Part shown: in pieces, positions 9,105-16,550 of the stretch | Numbering within the stretch: the first letter of the stretch is position 1 | Layout of the letters: each line of letters starts with the position of its first letter | Source: Caulobacter endophyticus | Lineage (GTDB): Bacteria > Pseudomonadota > Alphaproteobacteria > Caulobacterales > Caulobacteraceae | DNA: 64,000 nucleotides | Assembly (NCBI RefSeq): GCF_029543245.1 | Contig: NZ_JARQWV010000011.1 | Coordinates: 1-64,000 of the forward strand | Reading direction: 5' to 3' | Program-made: the position numbers and the translations under genes | The notes under the pieces: generated by a model | What the model saw: only the letters and a program-made list of their open reading frames with translations | What the model was told of the DNA's origin: nothing | Databases searched by the model: none

Positions 9105-9536
9105 ATGACTACGGATGTTCGGCGCGCGGTCATCCGCCTATCGGCGGGCTACTTCCTGCGCTCGCTGGATGTCGCCAAGAGCCTGCACGAGGACGATCCT
9201 GTGCGCGCCATCGTCTTCACGACCATCTGGGTGGCCAACGTCGCCCACATCCGCCCCAATGCGGGGTTCGACGCCAAGGGCGCACTGGCCAAGGACGCCC
9301 AGCGACGGCCGGTCACCGTGGTGCAGGTCGCCGACTCGCTGGCCATGCCGGCCGAGACGGTGCGCCGCCACGTCGGGGCCCTGATCGCCGACGGCCTGTG
9401 CGTGCGCCACGGCCGCAAGGGCGTGACCATTCCGGCCGCAGTGTTCACCCGCCCCGGCATGTTGGAGGCCCTGGATCGTCAGCACCAGTACACCGAGACC
9501 TACTATCGCGAATTGCAGAAGCTGATGGCGATGTGA
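9105..9536 (+). CDS. Winged helix-turn-helix regulator-like protein
   Basis: This 143-residue protein probably binds DNA. A helix-turn-helix stretch at about 70-105 (VVQVADSLAMPAETVRRHV, then GALIADGLCVRHGRKGV) has the pattern of a winged-helix reader. No effector domain can be recognised in the first 60 residues. The ATG at 9105 follows GGGAGCAGGC, a fair ribosome site, and a longer frame upstream lacks one. It is divergent from the small unknown at 8600-8929, with about 175 bases between them for promoters, so it might regulate itself or that neighbour. The target is unknown. Confidence 0.7.
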   Translation: MTTDVRRAVIRLSAGYFLRSLDVAKSLHEDDPVRAIVFTTIWVANVAHIRPNAGFDAKGALAKDAQRRPVTVVQVADSLAMPAETVRRHVGALIADGLCVRHGRKGVTIPAAVFTRPGMLEALDRQHQYTETYYRELQKLMAM

Positions 9537-9619
9537 AACACCCCCGCGACAACAGCGGAGTGTATTTTCAGATCTCGGTGATCAAACCGGCGACGAAACC
9601 TTCGGCGAACGAAGGAGAG

Positions 9620-9694
9620 TGGCTCCGCGGGTAGGATTCGAACCTACGACCAGCCGGTTAACAGCCGGCTGCTCTACCACTGAGCTACCGCGGA
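9620..9694 (-). tRNA. tRNA-Asn(GTT), copy 1
   Basis: Read on the minus strand, a full cloverleaf is present. Acceptor TCCGCGG pairs with CCGCGGA, the D arm carries GCTCAGTGGTAGAGC, and the anticodon GTT lies in the loop of GCCGGCTGTTAACCGGC. The T arm contains GGTTCGAATCC and CCA is encoded. It is identical to copy 2. Confidence 0.97.
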
Positions 9695-9838
9695 ACAGGT
9701 CGCTCTCAGTTGAGGAGGCGGTTGATAGCGGCCGCCGCGACTCGACGCAAGACGCATGAATGTCGCATCGCGAACAAAAGCTTATGTTCTTGTGGAGGAA
9801 TTTCTCAGCCAGGCGACTTCGACGGATCGAAGAAAGAG

Positions 9839-9913
9839 TGGCTCCGCGGGTAGGATTCGAACCTACGACCAGCCGGTTAACAGCCGGCTGCTCTACCACT
9901 GAGCTACCGCGGA
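9839..9913 (-). tRNA. tRNA-Asn(GTT), copy 2
   Basis: It has the same 75-base sequence as copy 1, 219 bases away and on the same strand, again with encoded CCA. The flanks are also alike (aacaggtcgctctc on the 5' side of both), which points to a tandem duplication. Confidence 0.97.
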
Positions 9914-9980
9914 ACAGGTCGCTCTCGAGTGAGGCGCGGTTGATAGCCGCCTCACTGACTCGGCGCAAGCGCCTTCTGAC

Positions 9981-10011
9981 AAAAAAACAGCCCGGCCAGA
10001 AAGCCGGGCTG
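9981..10011 (-). terminator. Strong rho-independent terminator, minus strand
   Basis: On the minus strand, CAGCCCGGC-loop-GCCGGGCTG is followed by seven T residues (9981-9987 on the plus strand are A). No minus-strand protein gene ends nearby; the closest lies beyond 10622. It therefore suggests an unannotated minus-strand RNA, or a barrier protecting the tRNA genes. Confidence 0.75.
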
Positions 10012-10065
10012 TGAAAAGTTGAGTGATGGTGGGGCGCCTTCAAAAGAAGACGTCCACAGGCTCGC
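9981..10065 (-). ncRNA. Candidate small RNA
   Basis: A perfect CtrA-type box (10074-10089) lies just upstream of a short gene-free stretch that ends in the strong terminator at 9981-10011, all on the minus strand. The implied transcript is about 70-90 bases. It has no good reading frame and a T-rich segment (gtcttcttttgaagg) before the terminator hairpin. The 5' end is a guess. Confidence 0.3.
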
Positions 10066-10073
10066 CGCTCATG

Positions 10074-10089
10074 GTTAACCAGGTCTTAA
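10074..10089 (-). promoter_or_regulatory. Putative CtrA binding site
   Basis: The minus strand reads TTAA-GACCTGG-TTAAC, an exact match to the known Caulobacter consensus TTAA-N7-TTAAC. It is about 120 bases ahead of the plus-strand gene at 10208 and just ahead of the minus-strand small RNA candidate, so either could be its target. Confidence 0.55.
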
Positions 10090-10207
10090 TTTCCACAGCC
10101 CTTGCCAAAAGGTCGCAGGCGCCCCCGCCGCTCGGACGGGTCGCGGCAATGTGTAACGGCGATACGCCGCTCCCTTCCCGCAACGCGACTCGCTCGCTAA
10201 AGCGTTC

Positions 10208-10618
10208 ATGATGAACCAACCCGACGACCAGTGGTCGGTCACGCTGCAACGCGGCGTGGCCAGCCTAGACTTCCAGGTGACCCGCGACCCCACGATCGGA
10301 ACGCCGGTGATGACCGGAGCCCCGGGCGACCTGCGCGGCGCGCGGGCCCTGGTGCAGGCCGCCGCCCTGGCGGCCGCCGAAGCCGACCGCTGGGTGGCCG
10401 CGGGCGCCGGCGACATTCCCATCCCCCGCGACCTCGTGCTCACCCGCCGCGACCTGGCCAACGCCAAGGCGGCCGAGCCGCCCGGCAGCGTCACCTCACC
10501 CTTCACGGCCGGTTATGCGGCTGTCTATCGCCTGGAACTGTCGCGCCTGCTGTGGGCCGCGATTTCCGACGCCCCGGCCCGCCGCCTGGAAGAGCTGGCC
10601 CGCCGCGTCGCTTCCTGA
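10208..10618 (+). CDS. Hypothetical protein
   Basis: This 136-residue protein is of unrecognised family, with no signal peptide or membrane segment. The first 40 residues look like beta strands (WSVTLQRGVASLDFQVTRD). The rest is Ala-rich helix with acidic and arginine residues, ending LEELARRVAS. Two ATG codons stand in tandem at 10208 and 10211, and neither has a clear Shine-Dalgarno sequence. A perfect CtrA box 120 bases upstream may control it. It converges with the outer membrane protein gene, with only 3 bases between the stop codons. Codon use looks like that of the neighbours. Confidence 0.65.
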   Translation: MMNQPDDQWSVTLQRGVASLDFQVTRDPTIGTPVMTGAPGDLRGARALVQAAALAAAEADRWVAAGAGDIPIPRDLVLTRRDLANAKAAEPPGSVTSPFTAGYAAVYRLELSRLLWAAISDAPARRLEELARRVAS

Positions 10619-10621
10619 CGC

Positions 10622-11410
10622 CTAGAAACGCCGCCACACCGCCAGAACCCCACCGCGCTCGCGCAGGGCGTTGCGCCCCGACGCGGTGCCCATGGCGCCG
10701 GCCTGCACCGACCAGCCGGCCGGCAGGTCGTAGACGGCGGTGAGCTGCAGGTTGCGATAGCGATAACGCTCGTACACCCCCTGGCCCGCTCCCACAGACG
10801 CGACGTCGAAAACCTGGCCGATCAGCATCAGCCGGCCGGTCGGACGCCCGCCCAGCGTGACCTCCAGGCGTCGCTCGTCGGGGGCGTCGCCATCGCGGCT
10901 TCGCCAGCCCGCCTGGAGGTCGAGAAAGACCTCCCGTCCCGCCAGCCTGGCGCTCTTGCCCAGCAGGAGGCGGGTGTCGAGCTCGGCATCGGGAGAACCG
11001 CGCTGGGCCGCGCCGGGATCGCCATCGCCGCCCGGAAGGCGCACGGCGCTCTCGGTCGAAAGCACCCAGGTGTCGCCCGAGGAGATTCTGTAGCGCGCGG
11101 CCAGCTCCAAGTGGCCGGGCTCGGTATCGCGGGCGTTACGCGTGCGCAGCCGGCGCACAGAGCCTTGCGCCCTCAGCGTCAGCCGGTCGAAAAGGCCGTA
11201 CTCGGCGAACCCTTGTAGTTCGGTCTTGCGATAGTCGACGATGTCGACCGCCTCGCCGCCCAGGTCGAAGCCGTGCGAGCTGTCCTGGCGATGGACGCTG
11301 ACGATGACCTCCTTGCCGCCCTTGGGCTGGGTCCAGGCGGCCGTATGGGCCGGCCCCGCCGCCAGGATGAGCAGAGCCGTCCAGCCAAGCCGCATTGATC
11401 GCCGCGCCAT
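10622..11410 (-). CDS. Predicted outer membrane beta-barrel protein
   Basis: This 262-residue exported protein has a signal peptide (MARRSMRLGWTALLILAAG, probable cut near AHTAA at 25). Alternating polar and non-polar strands follow, for example YDLPAGWSVQAGAMG, and it ends in Phe, as outer membrane barrels do. I do not recognise a specific family; a small porin-like or transporter-like barrel is plausible. A frame extending to 11524 exists, but the ATG at 11410 leads straight into the signal peptide. An AT-rich region with an inverted repeat (11453-11483) lies upstream and may hold its promoter and operator. Confidence 0.65.
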   Translation of the reverse strand: MARRSMRLGWTALLILAAGPAHTAAWTQPKGGKEVIVSVHRQDSSHGFDLGGEAVDIVDYRKTELQGFAEYGLFDRLTLRAQGSVRRLRTRNARDTEPGHLELAARYRISSGDTWVLSTESAVRLPGGDGDPGAAQRGSPDAELDTRLLLGKSARLAGREVFLDLQAGWRSRDGDAPDERRLEVTLGGRPTGRLMLIGQVFDVASVGAGQGVYERYRYRNLQLTAVYDLPAGWSVQAGAMGTASGRNALRERGGVLAVWRRF

Positions 11411-11452
11411 GCCGCCCCCAACAATCGCAACGCGGCGATAGAAGCATAAACT

Positions 11453-11483
11453 ATCGCATAGGCTGTATATGATTTTATGCGAT
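11453..11483. promoter_or_regulatory. AT-rich inverted repeat upstream of barrel gene
   Basis: Half sites atcgcata (11453-11460) and tatgcgat (11476-11483) are exact inverted copies around a 15-base AT-rich centre (ggctgtatatgattt). In such GC-rich DNA this stands out. It could be an operator for the gene starting at 11410 or the divergent gene at 11623. No regulator can be assigned. Confidence 0.4.
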
Positions 11484-11622
11484 TGACTCGCAACAACGAG
11501 CGACCTAGACCTTGTTGCGATCAATTCTCAAATCCGATGTCGGGTTTCCTCCCCTCACCCACATCGACTGCGTCCGGCGGGGCTCCCCTCCGCCGGACGC
11601 CTTTTCCCGCCTGGAGCCTTTC

Positions 11623-12108
11623 ATGAGCTGCGCCTGCGGATTGGATCTCGATTACGAAGACACCGGTCCTGAAGGGCTGGCGCGCGGCGAACGCCTGCTG
11701 CTGTGGGGCGTGCGCACCTGGGCGGCGCTGCGCCTGCAGGGCCAGCCGGCCGACACCACCATCAGGGCCGCCTTCACCCGCGCCGCCTCTCCCCGGACGG
11801 CCTCGCTGTTCCTGCAAACGATGATGCTGGTCGAGGGCGAGTTGGTGCGGCCGCTACAGATCCAGTGCCCCCACTGCGCCGGCTACGCCATCGACGAGCA
11901 ACGGCTGGTCACCGCCTGCGGCCTGGCCGCCGCGGCCCCGGGCCTGGCCTCGCGACTGCTGTCGTGTCTGGTGGCGCGCCCGGACGTCGCCGCCGTGCTG
12001 GCCCGCGCGCTGAACCACGCCCTGGCCCTGGACGGCGCGCCGCTGCCCGTGCGCATGGGCGAGCCGGCCGAGGATGCGCGGCCGATGCAGACGGCAACGC
12101 TGCACTAG
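11623..12108 (+). CDS. Hypothetical protein with Cys motifs
   Basis: This 161-residue protein is unrecognised. It starts MSCACGLDLDYED and carries CPHC at about 86-89, so four or more cysteines could bind zinc or be redox-active. The body is Ala/Leu-rich and helical, with no signal peptide or membrane segment. I chose the ATG at 11623 because GGAGCC lies just ahead of it; the frame stays open upstream to 11512. It is divergent from the barrel gene and converges with the MBL hydrolase at 12114, the stops being 5 bases apart. Confidence 0.65.
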   Translation: MSCACGLDLDYEDTGPEGLARGERLLLWGVRTWAALRLQGQPADTTIRAAFTRAASPRTASLFLQTMMLVEGELVRPLQIQCPHCAGYAIDEQRLVTACGLAAAAPGLASRLLSCLVARPDVAAVLARALNHALALDGAPLPVRMGEPAEDARPMQTATLH

Positions 12109-12113
12109 CAGCG

Positions 12114-12929
12114 CTAGATCGCGACCTCGAAGCGCATGCCGTCATAGGCCGGCTCGACCCCCGGCGGCAGCGCAGCGGCCAGGGCGTTGTAGTCGAGATC
12201 GATGTGCAGGTTGGTGAGGATCGCCCGCCGGGGCCTGGCGCGCTCGATCCATTCGAGCGCCCGCTCGACATTGGCGTGGGTGGGATGCGGCGTCCAGCGC
12301 AGGGCGTCGACGATCAGGACGTCCAGGCCCTCCAGCACCGGCCAGCTTTCCTCGGGAATCTGCAAGACGTCGGGCGCATAGGCCACGCCGCCGAAGCGGA
12401 AGCCGGCGGCGCGGATCTCGCCGTGGTCGACATCGAAGCTGACCACAGGGATCTCGCCGCTGGGGCCCTGAAGACTCCAGGCCTGGCCGTGTGGCGGCAG
12501 GTGGCGCGCCTCGCAGATGGCCGGATAGCCGCCCTTGGTCTCGAACACGTAGCCGAACCGCGCCAGGAGGCCGTCATAGGTGGCCGGATCCATGTAGGTC
12601 GGGATCTTGAAGCGGTGATTGAGGAAGAACGGCCGCACGTCGTCGATGCCGTGGGCCTGGTCGGCGTGGTCGTGGGTGAACAGCACCGCGTCAATGCGCC
12701 CCGCCCCGGCCCGCGCCGTTTGCAAGCGCAGATCCGGCGAGGTGTCGACCAGCACGGTGGTGTCGCCACGCGGATCCCCGCCTGACAGCCGGCGCACCAG
12801 CATCGAGCAGCGCGAGCGGTGATTCTTCGGCTCGGCCGGATCGCAGTCGCCCCAATTGCCGTCGGCGCGCGGCACCCCGCCCGAGGAGCCGCTGCCGAGG
12901 ATCGTGAACTCGAGCCGGCCGCCGGTCAT
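12114..12929 (-). CDS. MBL-fold metallohydrolase, PhnP-like
   Basis: This 271-residue protein belongs to the metallo-beta-lactamase superfamily, in the branch near PhnP phosphodiesterases. The N-terminus TILGSGSSGGVPR and a Cys-containing loop (GDCDPAEPKNHRSRCSMLV) are typical of this branch. The metal motif is THDHADQAHGIDD at about 92-104, where the usual HxHxDH ends in Gln followed by Ala-His. Later ligand regions DVDHGE and NLHIDLDY are present. It overlaps the tatD stop by ATGA, so the two are translationally coupled. It is the last gene of the run tmk-holB-tatD-MBL. The substrate is unknown; a cyclic phosphodiester is a family-based guess. Confidence 0.85.
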   Translation of the reverse strand: MTGGRLEFTILGSGSSGGVPRADGNWGDCDPAEPKNHRSRCSMLVRRLSGGDPRGDTTVLVDTSPDLRLQTARAGAGRIDAVLFTHDHADQAHGIDDVRPFFLNHRFKIPTYMDPATYDGLLARFGYVFETKGGYPAICEARHLPPHGQAWSLQGPSGEIPVVSFDVDHGEIRAAGFRFGGVAYAPDVLQIPEESWPVLEGLDVLIVDALRWTPHPTHANVERALEWIERARPRRAILTNLHIDLDYNALAAALPPGVEPAYDGMRFEVAI

Positions 12930-13705
12930 GGACGCGGTATCGCGTCGAACAGGGCGAAGAAGGCGTCTTCCGAGCGCTTCTCGGCGTCGGCGCGGGTCCA
13001 GCCGCGGATCTCGGCCAGCTTGTCGACGATGTGCGGCAGGTGGGCCGGCTCGCAGCGGCGGCCGCGCATCGGCACGGGGGCCAGGTACGGGCAGTCGGTC
13101 TCGACGATGATGCGGTCGGCCGGCATGTCGCGGATCACCGCGCGCACGTCCTCGGCCTGCTTGAAGGTGGCGATGCCCGAGACCGAGAACCAGGCGCCCA
13201 GAGCGGCGGCCCGGCGGGCCAGCTCCGCGCCGCTGGTGTAGCAGTGCATCAGGATCTTGAAGGCGCCCTTGGCGTGCTCTTCCTCGAGGATCTGGCCCAT
13301 GACGTCGTCGGCCTCGCGGGTATGGACCACCAGCGGCAGGCCGGTCTCGCGGGCGGCGGCGACGTGCTGCTTGAACACGGCGGCCTGCACGTCGCGCGGC
13401 GACAGGTCGTAGTGGAAGTCGAGACCCGTCTCGCCGATGCCGACGACCTTGGCCTTGCCGGCCAGCTCGACCAGATGGGCGGTCGTCAGGTCGACGTGGT
13501 CCTTGGCCTCGTGCGGGTGGGCGCCGACGGTGCACCAGATGTCACTCTCGGCCATCGCGATGGCGTGGACGGCCGGGAAATTGGGGATCTTGTCGCAGAT
13601 GGTCAGCATCATTTCGATGCCGGCCTCGCGGGCGCGGGCGATGACCGCGTCGCGGTCCTCGGCGAACTGGGGCGCGTGCAGGTTTACGTGGCTGTCGATG
13701 AGCAT
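12926..13705 (-). CDS. tatD: TatD-family metal-dependent hydrolase
   Basis: TatD/YcfH proteins are TIM-barrel metalloenzymes, several with deoxyribonuclease activity. The 259-residue length is normal. Expected ligand regions GETGLDFHYD, VVHTREAD, LMHCYTSG and ETDCPYLAPVP are present. The first motif, usually DxHxH (for example DSHCH), is DSHVNLH, so the second histidine (residue 8) is Asn. This may weaken one metal site. The start at 13705 places this motif at residues 4-10, as in the family. It follows holB with a 4-base gap and overlaps the MBL gene, which fits the tmk-holB-tatD order common in bacteria. Confidence 0.92.
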   Translation of the reverse strand: MLIDSHVNLHAPQFAEDRDAVIARAREAGIEMMLTICDKIPNFPAVHAIAMAESDIWCTVGAHPHEAKDHVDLTTAHLVELAGKAKVVGIGETGLDFHYDLSPRDVQAAVFKQHVAAARETGLPLVVHTREADDVMGQILEEEHAKGAFKILMHCYTSGAELARRAAALGAWFSVSGIATFKQAEDVRAVIRDMPADRIIVETDCPYLAPVPMRGRRCEPAHLPHIVDKLAEIRGWTRADAEKRSEDAFFALFDAIPRP

Positions 13706-13709
13706 GCGG

Positions 13710-14717
13710 TCAGATGGAGGCCTTCGCCGCGGCGCGCAAGTCCGCAATCGCCGTCCAGAACACGTCGGCGCGGTCGAGGTTCACGGCCTCGGCCTCGATG
13801 GGCCAGCGCACGATGCGCTCCCAGGCGGCCGCCCAGCGGTCGAGACCCGACGGCGTGCGTTCGCCCGCCATGCCCACGGCCATGGCGTGGATCTGGTCGG
13901 CCAGGCGCTCGAACAGCAGCTCGAAGCGGGCCTGGCCCTCGGCGCCCTTGAAGGTGTCGGCCAGGGCCAGCAGAGCGGCCTCGTCGATCTCGGGCAGCTT
14001 GCGCAGGATCTCGCCGGCGGTGTCGTCGGCCTCCAGCGCCTTGGCGGCGGCCAGTTGCAGGGCCTTGCCGGGCGCGCCATGGGCCATGCGGCCCAGGCGC
14101 TCGGCCTGCCGGCGATCCAGGCCCAGGCGGTGCTCGACCATGTCGGCGGCGCGCTCGACGCCGGGCGCGGGCACAGCCAGGCGCCGGCAGCGCGAACGGA
14201 TCGTGGGCAGCAGCTTGCCGGGCGAATGGCTGATCAGCAGGATCACCCCGCGCGGCGGCGGCTCCTCCAGCGTCTTCAGCACCGCGTTGGCGGCGTTGAC
14301 GTTGAGGTCGTCGGCCGCGTCGATGATCGCCACCCGGTAGGGCGAGGTCGCCGGCGAATTGGCGAAGAAGCCGGGCAGCAGGCGGGCCTCGTCGACGGGG
14401 ATCGACTTGCGGGCCTTGCCGTCATCGGTGGCCCGCTCCAGCACCATCAGATCGGGATGCGAGCGGGCGGCGACCTGGCGGCTGACGAAGTCGGACGGCG
14501 CCGAGCCCAGGACGCCGAACGCCTGGTCCTCGCGCGCGCCCAGCAGGCGACGGGCCATACGGTAGGCCAGCGTGGCCTTGCCGACGCCTTCGGGACCGGT
14601 CAGCAGCCAGGCGTGGTGCAGGCGGCCACGGCCCAGGGCGTCGAGGAACGACAGCTCGGCCTTCTCCTGGCCGTCCAGCGAGAAGACATCGCGCGGATGC
14701 GGAGGCGCGTCGCTCAT
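13710..14717 (-). CDS. holB: DNA polymerase III subunit delta'
   Basis: HolB is a clamp-loader subunit that helps load the beta clamp during replication. The 335-residue protein has an AAA+ fold with a P-loop GPEGVGKA at 41-48 and the sensor-like stretch PYRVAIIDAADDLNVNAANA near 125-145. The segment LKTLEEPPPRGVILLISHSP that follows is the family hallmark. The C-terminal collar domain is less conserved. Its ATG overlaps the tmk stop by 4 bases (ATGA), so translation is coupled to tmk, and tatD follows after 4 bases. Confidence 0.95.
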   Translation of the reverse strand: MSDAPPHPRDVFSLDGQEKAELSFLDALGRGRLHHAWLLTGPEGVGKATLAYRMARRLLGAREDQAFGVLGSAPSDFVSRQVAARSHPDLMVLERATDDGKARKSIPVDEARLLPGFFANSPATSPYRVAIIDAADDLNVNAANAVLKTLEEPPPRGVILLISHSPGKLLPTIRSRCRRLAVPAPGVERAADMVEHRLGLDRRQAERLGRMAHGAPGKALQLAAAKALEADDTAGEILRKLPEIDEAALLALADTFKGAEGQARFELLFERLADQIHAMAVGMAGERTPSGLDRWAAAWERIVRWPIEAEAVNLDRADVFWTAIADLRAAAKASI

Positions 14718-15343
14718 GCCAGGTCCAGCCGTTCGCCGACAGCGGCCCAGACGGCCTGCGAGACCTCGTCGATCGAGGCGGTGGCGTCGATGACCGCGCA
14801 GCGCTCGGGCTCGCGGCGGGCGATCTCCAGGAAGCCGGCGCGCAGGCGCTCGTGGAAATCCAGCCCCTTGGATTCGAAGCGGGCGGCGCCGCCCCGCGCA
14901 TTGGCGCGCTCCAGGCCCACGGTGGCGGGCAGGTCGAAGACCAGGGTCAGGGCCGGGATCGTGGCGCCCAGCACATGCTCTTCCAGGCTGGCGATCAGCG
15001 AGGCGGGCGCGTCGCCGCCGGCGCCCTGATAGGCCCGGGTCGAATCGGCGAAGCGGTCGCAGACGACCACCGCCCCGCGCGCCAGGGCCGGACGGATCAC
15101 CCGCTCCACGTGGTCGCGGCGGGCGGCGTACATCAGGAGGGTCTCGGTGACCGGCGACCAACGATCGGCCGCGCCGTGCACCAGAAGCTCGCGGATCGCC
15201 TCGCCGCCGGGGCTGCCGCCCGGCTCGCGGGTGACGACGACCTCGCGGCCGAGCGCGTCCAGGCGCTGCGCCAGGAGGCGCACCTGGGTGGATTTGCCGG
15301 CGCCCTCGCCGCCTTCGAAGCTGATGAACGTTCCGCTGGCCAT
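14714..15343 (-). CDS. tmk: Thymidylate kinase
   Basis: Tmk phosphorylates dTMP to dTDP for DNA synthesis. The 209-residue protein has the P-loop GGEGAGKS at 11-18, the DR(Y/F) substrate motif as CDRFADS, and the TREPGG motif near residue 38. The ATG at 15343 gives the normal start just before the first strand; a TTG nine bases upstream is in frame but less likely. It heads the coupled cluster tmk-holB-tatD-MBL. Confidence 0.96.
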   Translation of the reverse strand: MASGTFISFEGGEGAGKSTQVRLLAQRLDALGREVVVTREPGGSPGGEAIRELLVHGAADRWSPVTETLLMYAARRDHVERVIRPALARGAVVVCDRFADSTRAYQGAGGDAPASLIASLEEHVLGATIPALTLVFDLPATVGLERANARGGAARFESKGLDFHERLRAGFLEIARREPERCAVIDATASIDEVSQAVWAAVGERLDLA

Positions 15344-15385
15344 CGGCCTCAAATCGGCCGGAACGCGAGCCTTGTCCAGACCCGC

Positions 15386-16291
15386 TTAGGGCCGCAGCAC
15401 CGTGGCGTCGCCAAAGCCCAGCGAAGCGACGCGGTCGCGAACGCCCCAGGCCAGGCCCTCGTCGTCGCCGGCGCTGACCAGCACGCGGTAGAGCGTGCCG
15501 CCGGCCCGCTCCATGGGCTCGACGGTTACGCGGCCCGCGCCCGACAGCCGCTCAGCCGCGCGCTCGGCGTTGTCGCGGTTGGCGAAGCTGCCGGCCTGCA
15601 CGCGATAGGCGCCCGACGGCGGAGCCGAAACATTGACGATCTCGGGCTCGCGCGGCGGCGGGGCCACGGGCGGACGGTAGGGCGCGGCAGGCGGCGGCGT
15701 GACCGGCGCCGAGGCGTAGCGCCGGGGCTGGTCGGCGGCTTTCTTGGGCGCGGGGCCGATATAGCGCACGCGCACCTTGGCTAGGCCCTTGCCGCGATAG
15801 CCGAGCTCGTCGGCCGCGGCCTTGGACAGATCGATCAGGCGATCGCCGACGAACGGCCCGCGGTCGTTGACCCGCAGCCGCATCTTGCGGCCGTTCTCCA
15901 GATTGGTGACCTCGACGATGCTGGGCAGCGGCAGCGTCTTGTGGGCCGCAGACGGCAGGTCCATGTCGAAGACTTCGCCATTGGCGGTGCGGCGATTGTG
16001 GAACTGCTCGCCGTACCAAGAGCCGGTCCCGACCACGTCGTAATCCGGATCGGCCTTCGGATAGTACCAGATACCCTTGATCTGATAGGGCTTCTCGGTG
16101 CCGCGCAGGCCCTGGCCATAACCGGGCGGCGGCGGCCCATGATATTCGCGATCGGGCGTGGACTTGGGCACGCTCTTGGCGATCGGCAGGCGCGGGCTGG
16201 GCGTGGCGCAGGCGGCCAGGCCCGCGGCGCCCAGCGCCAAGAGGCCCAGGACCTTCAGCGCCCGGATTTCAGATCTGTGCTCGCGCCGCAT
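15386..16291 (-). CDS. rlpA: RlpA-like septal lytic transglycosylase lipoprotein
   Basis: RlpA proteins are outer membrane lipoproteins that cut denuded glycan strands and often locate to the division site. The 301-residue protein has an N-terminal lipobox LAAC with lipidated Cys28. A double-psi beta-barrel domain follows (GTGSWYGEQFHNRRTANGE, about 88-106, then the VNDRGPFVGDRLIDLS segment with the catalytic-type Asp). Next come a Pro-rich linker and a C-terminal SPOR domain (about 225-301, YRVQAGSFANRDNAERA), which binds denuded peptidoglycan. It lies 42 bases after the tmk start on the same strand. A near-CtrA half site (ttaaccaagcctaaa, minus strand) lies upstream. Confidence 0.93.
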   Translation of the reverse strand: MRREHRSEIRALKVLGLLALGAAGLAACATPSPRLPIAKSVPKSTPDREYHGPPPPGYGQGLRGTEKPYQIKGIWYYPKADPDYDVVGTGSWYGEQFHNRRTANGEVFDMDLPSAAHKTLPLPSIVEVTNLENGRKMRLRVNDRGPFVGDRLIDLSKAAADELGYRGKGLAKVRVRYIGPAPKKAADQPRRYASAPVTPPPAAPYRPPVAPPPREPEIVNVSAPPSGAYRVQAGSFANRDNAERAAERLSGAGRVTVEPMERAGGTLYRVLVSAGDDEGLAWGVRDRVASLGFGDATVLRP

Positions 16292-16425
16292 ACGTCGCCA
16301 AAACTCCGGATGGTCGCCCCCATCATGGTTTCAGCTTCGTTCAGATGTTTTTAGGCTTGGTTAAGGATGCCTGCGACAGATCGTTCTGGAGCCGAAGCAC
16401 AAGCGCTGATATAGCCGCCCGCTCC

Positions 16426-16515
16426 GGACAGGTGGCCGAGTGGTTTAAGGCAGCGGTCTTGAAAACCGCCGTAGGTGGAAGCCTACCGTGGGTTCGAATC
16501 CCACCCTGTCCGCCA
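16426..16515 (+). tRNA. tRNA-Ser(TGA)
   Basis: This 90-base class II tRNA has acceptor GGACAGG/CCTGTCC, anticodon TGA in the loop of gcggtctTGAaaaccgc, a long variable arm (taggtggaagccta), T arm GGGTTCGAATCCC and encoded CCA. Confidence 0.97.
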
Positions 16516-16550
16516 CTTCTTCGTCGTCGTCGCCGTGCTATCCCGGCGAC

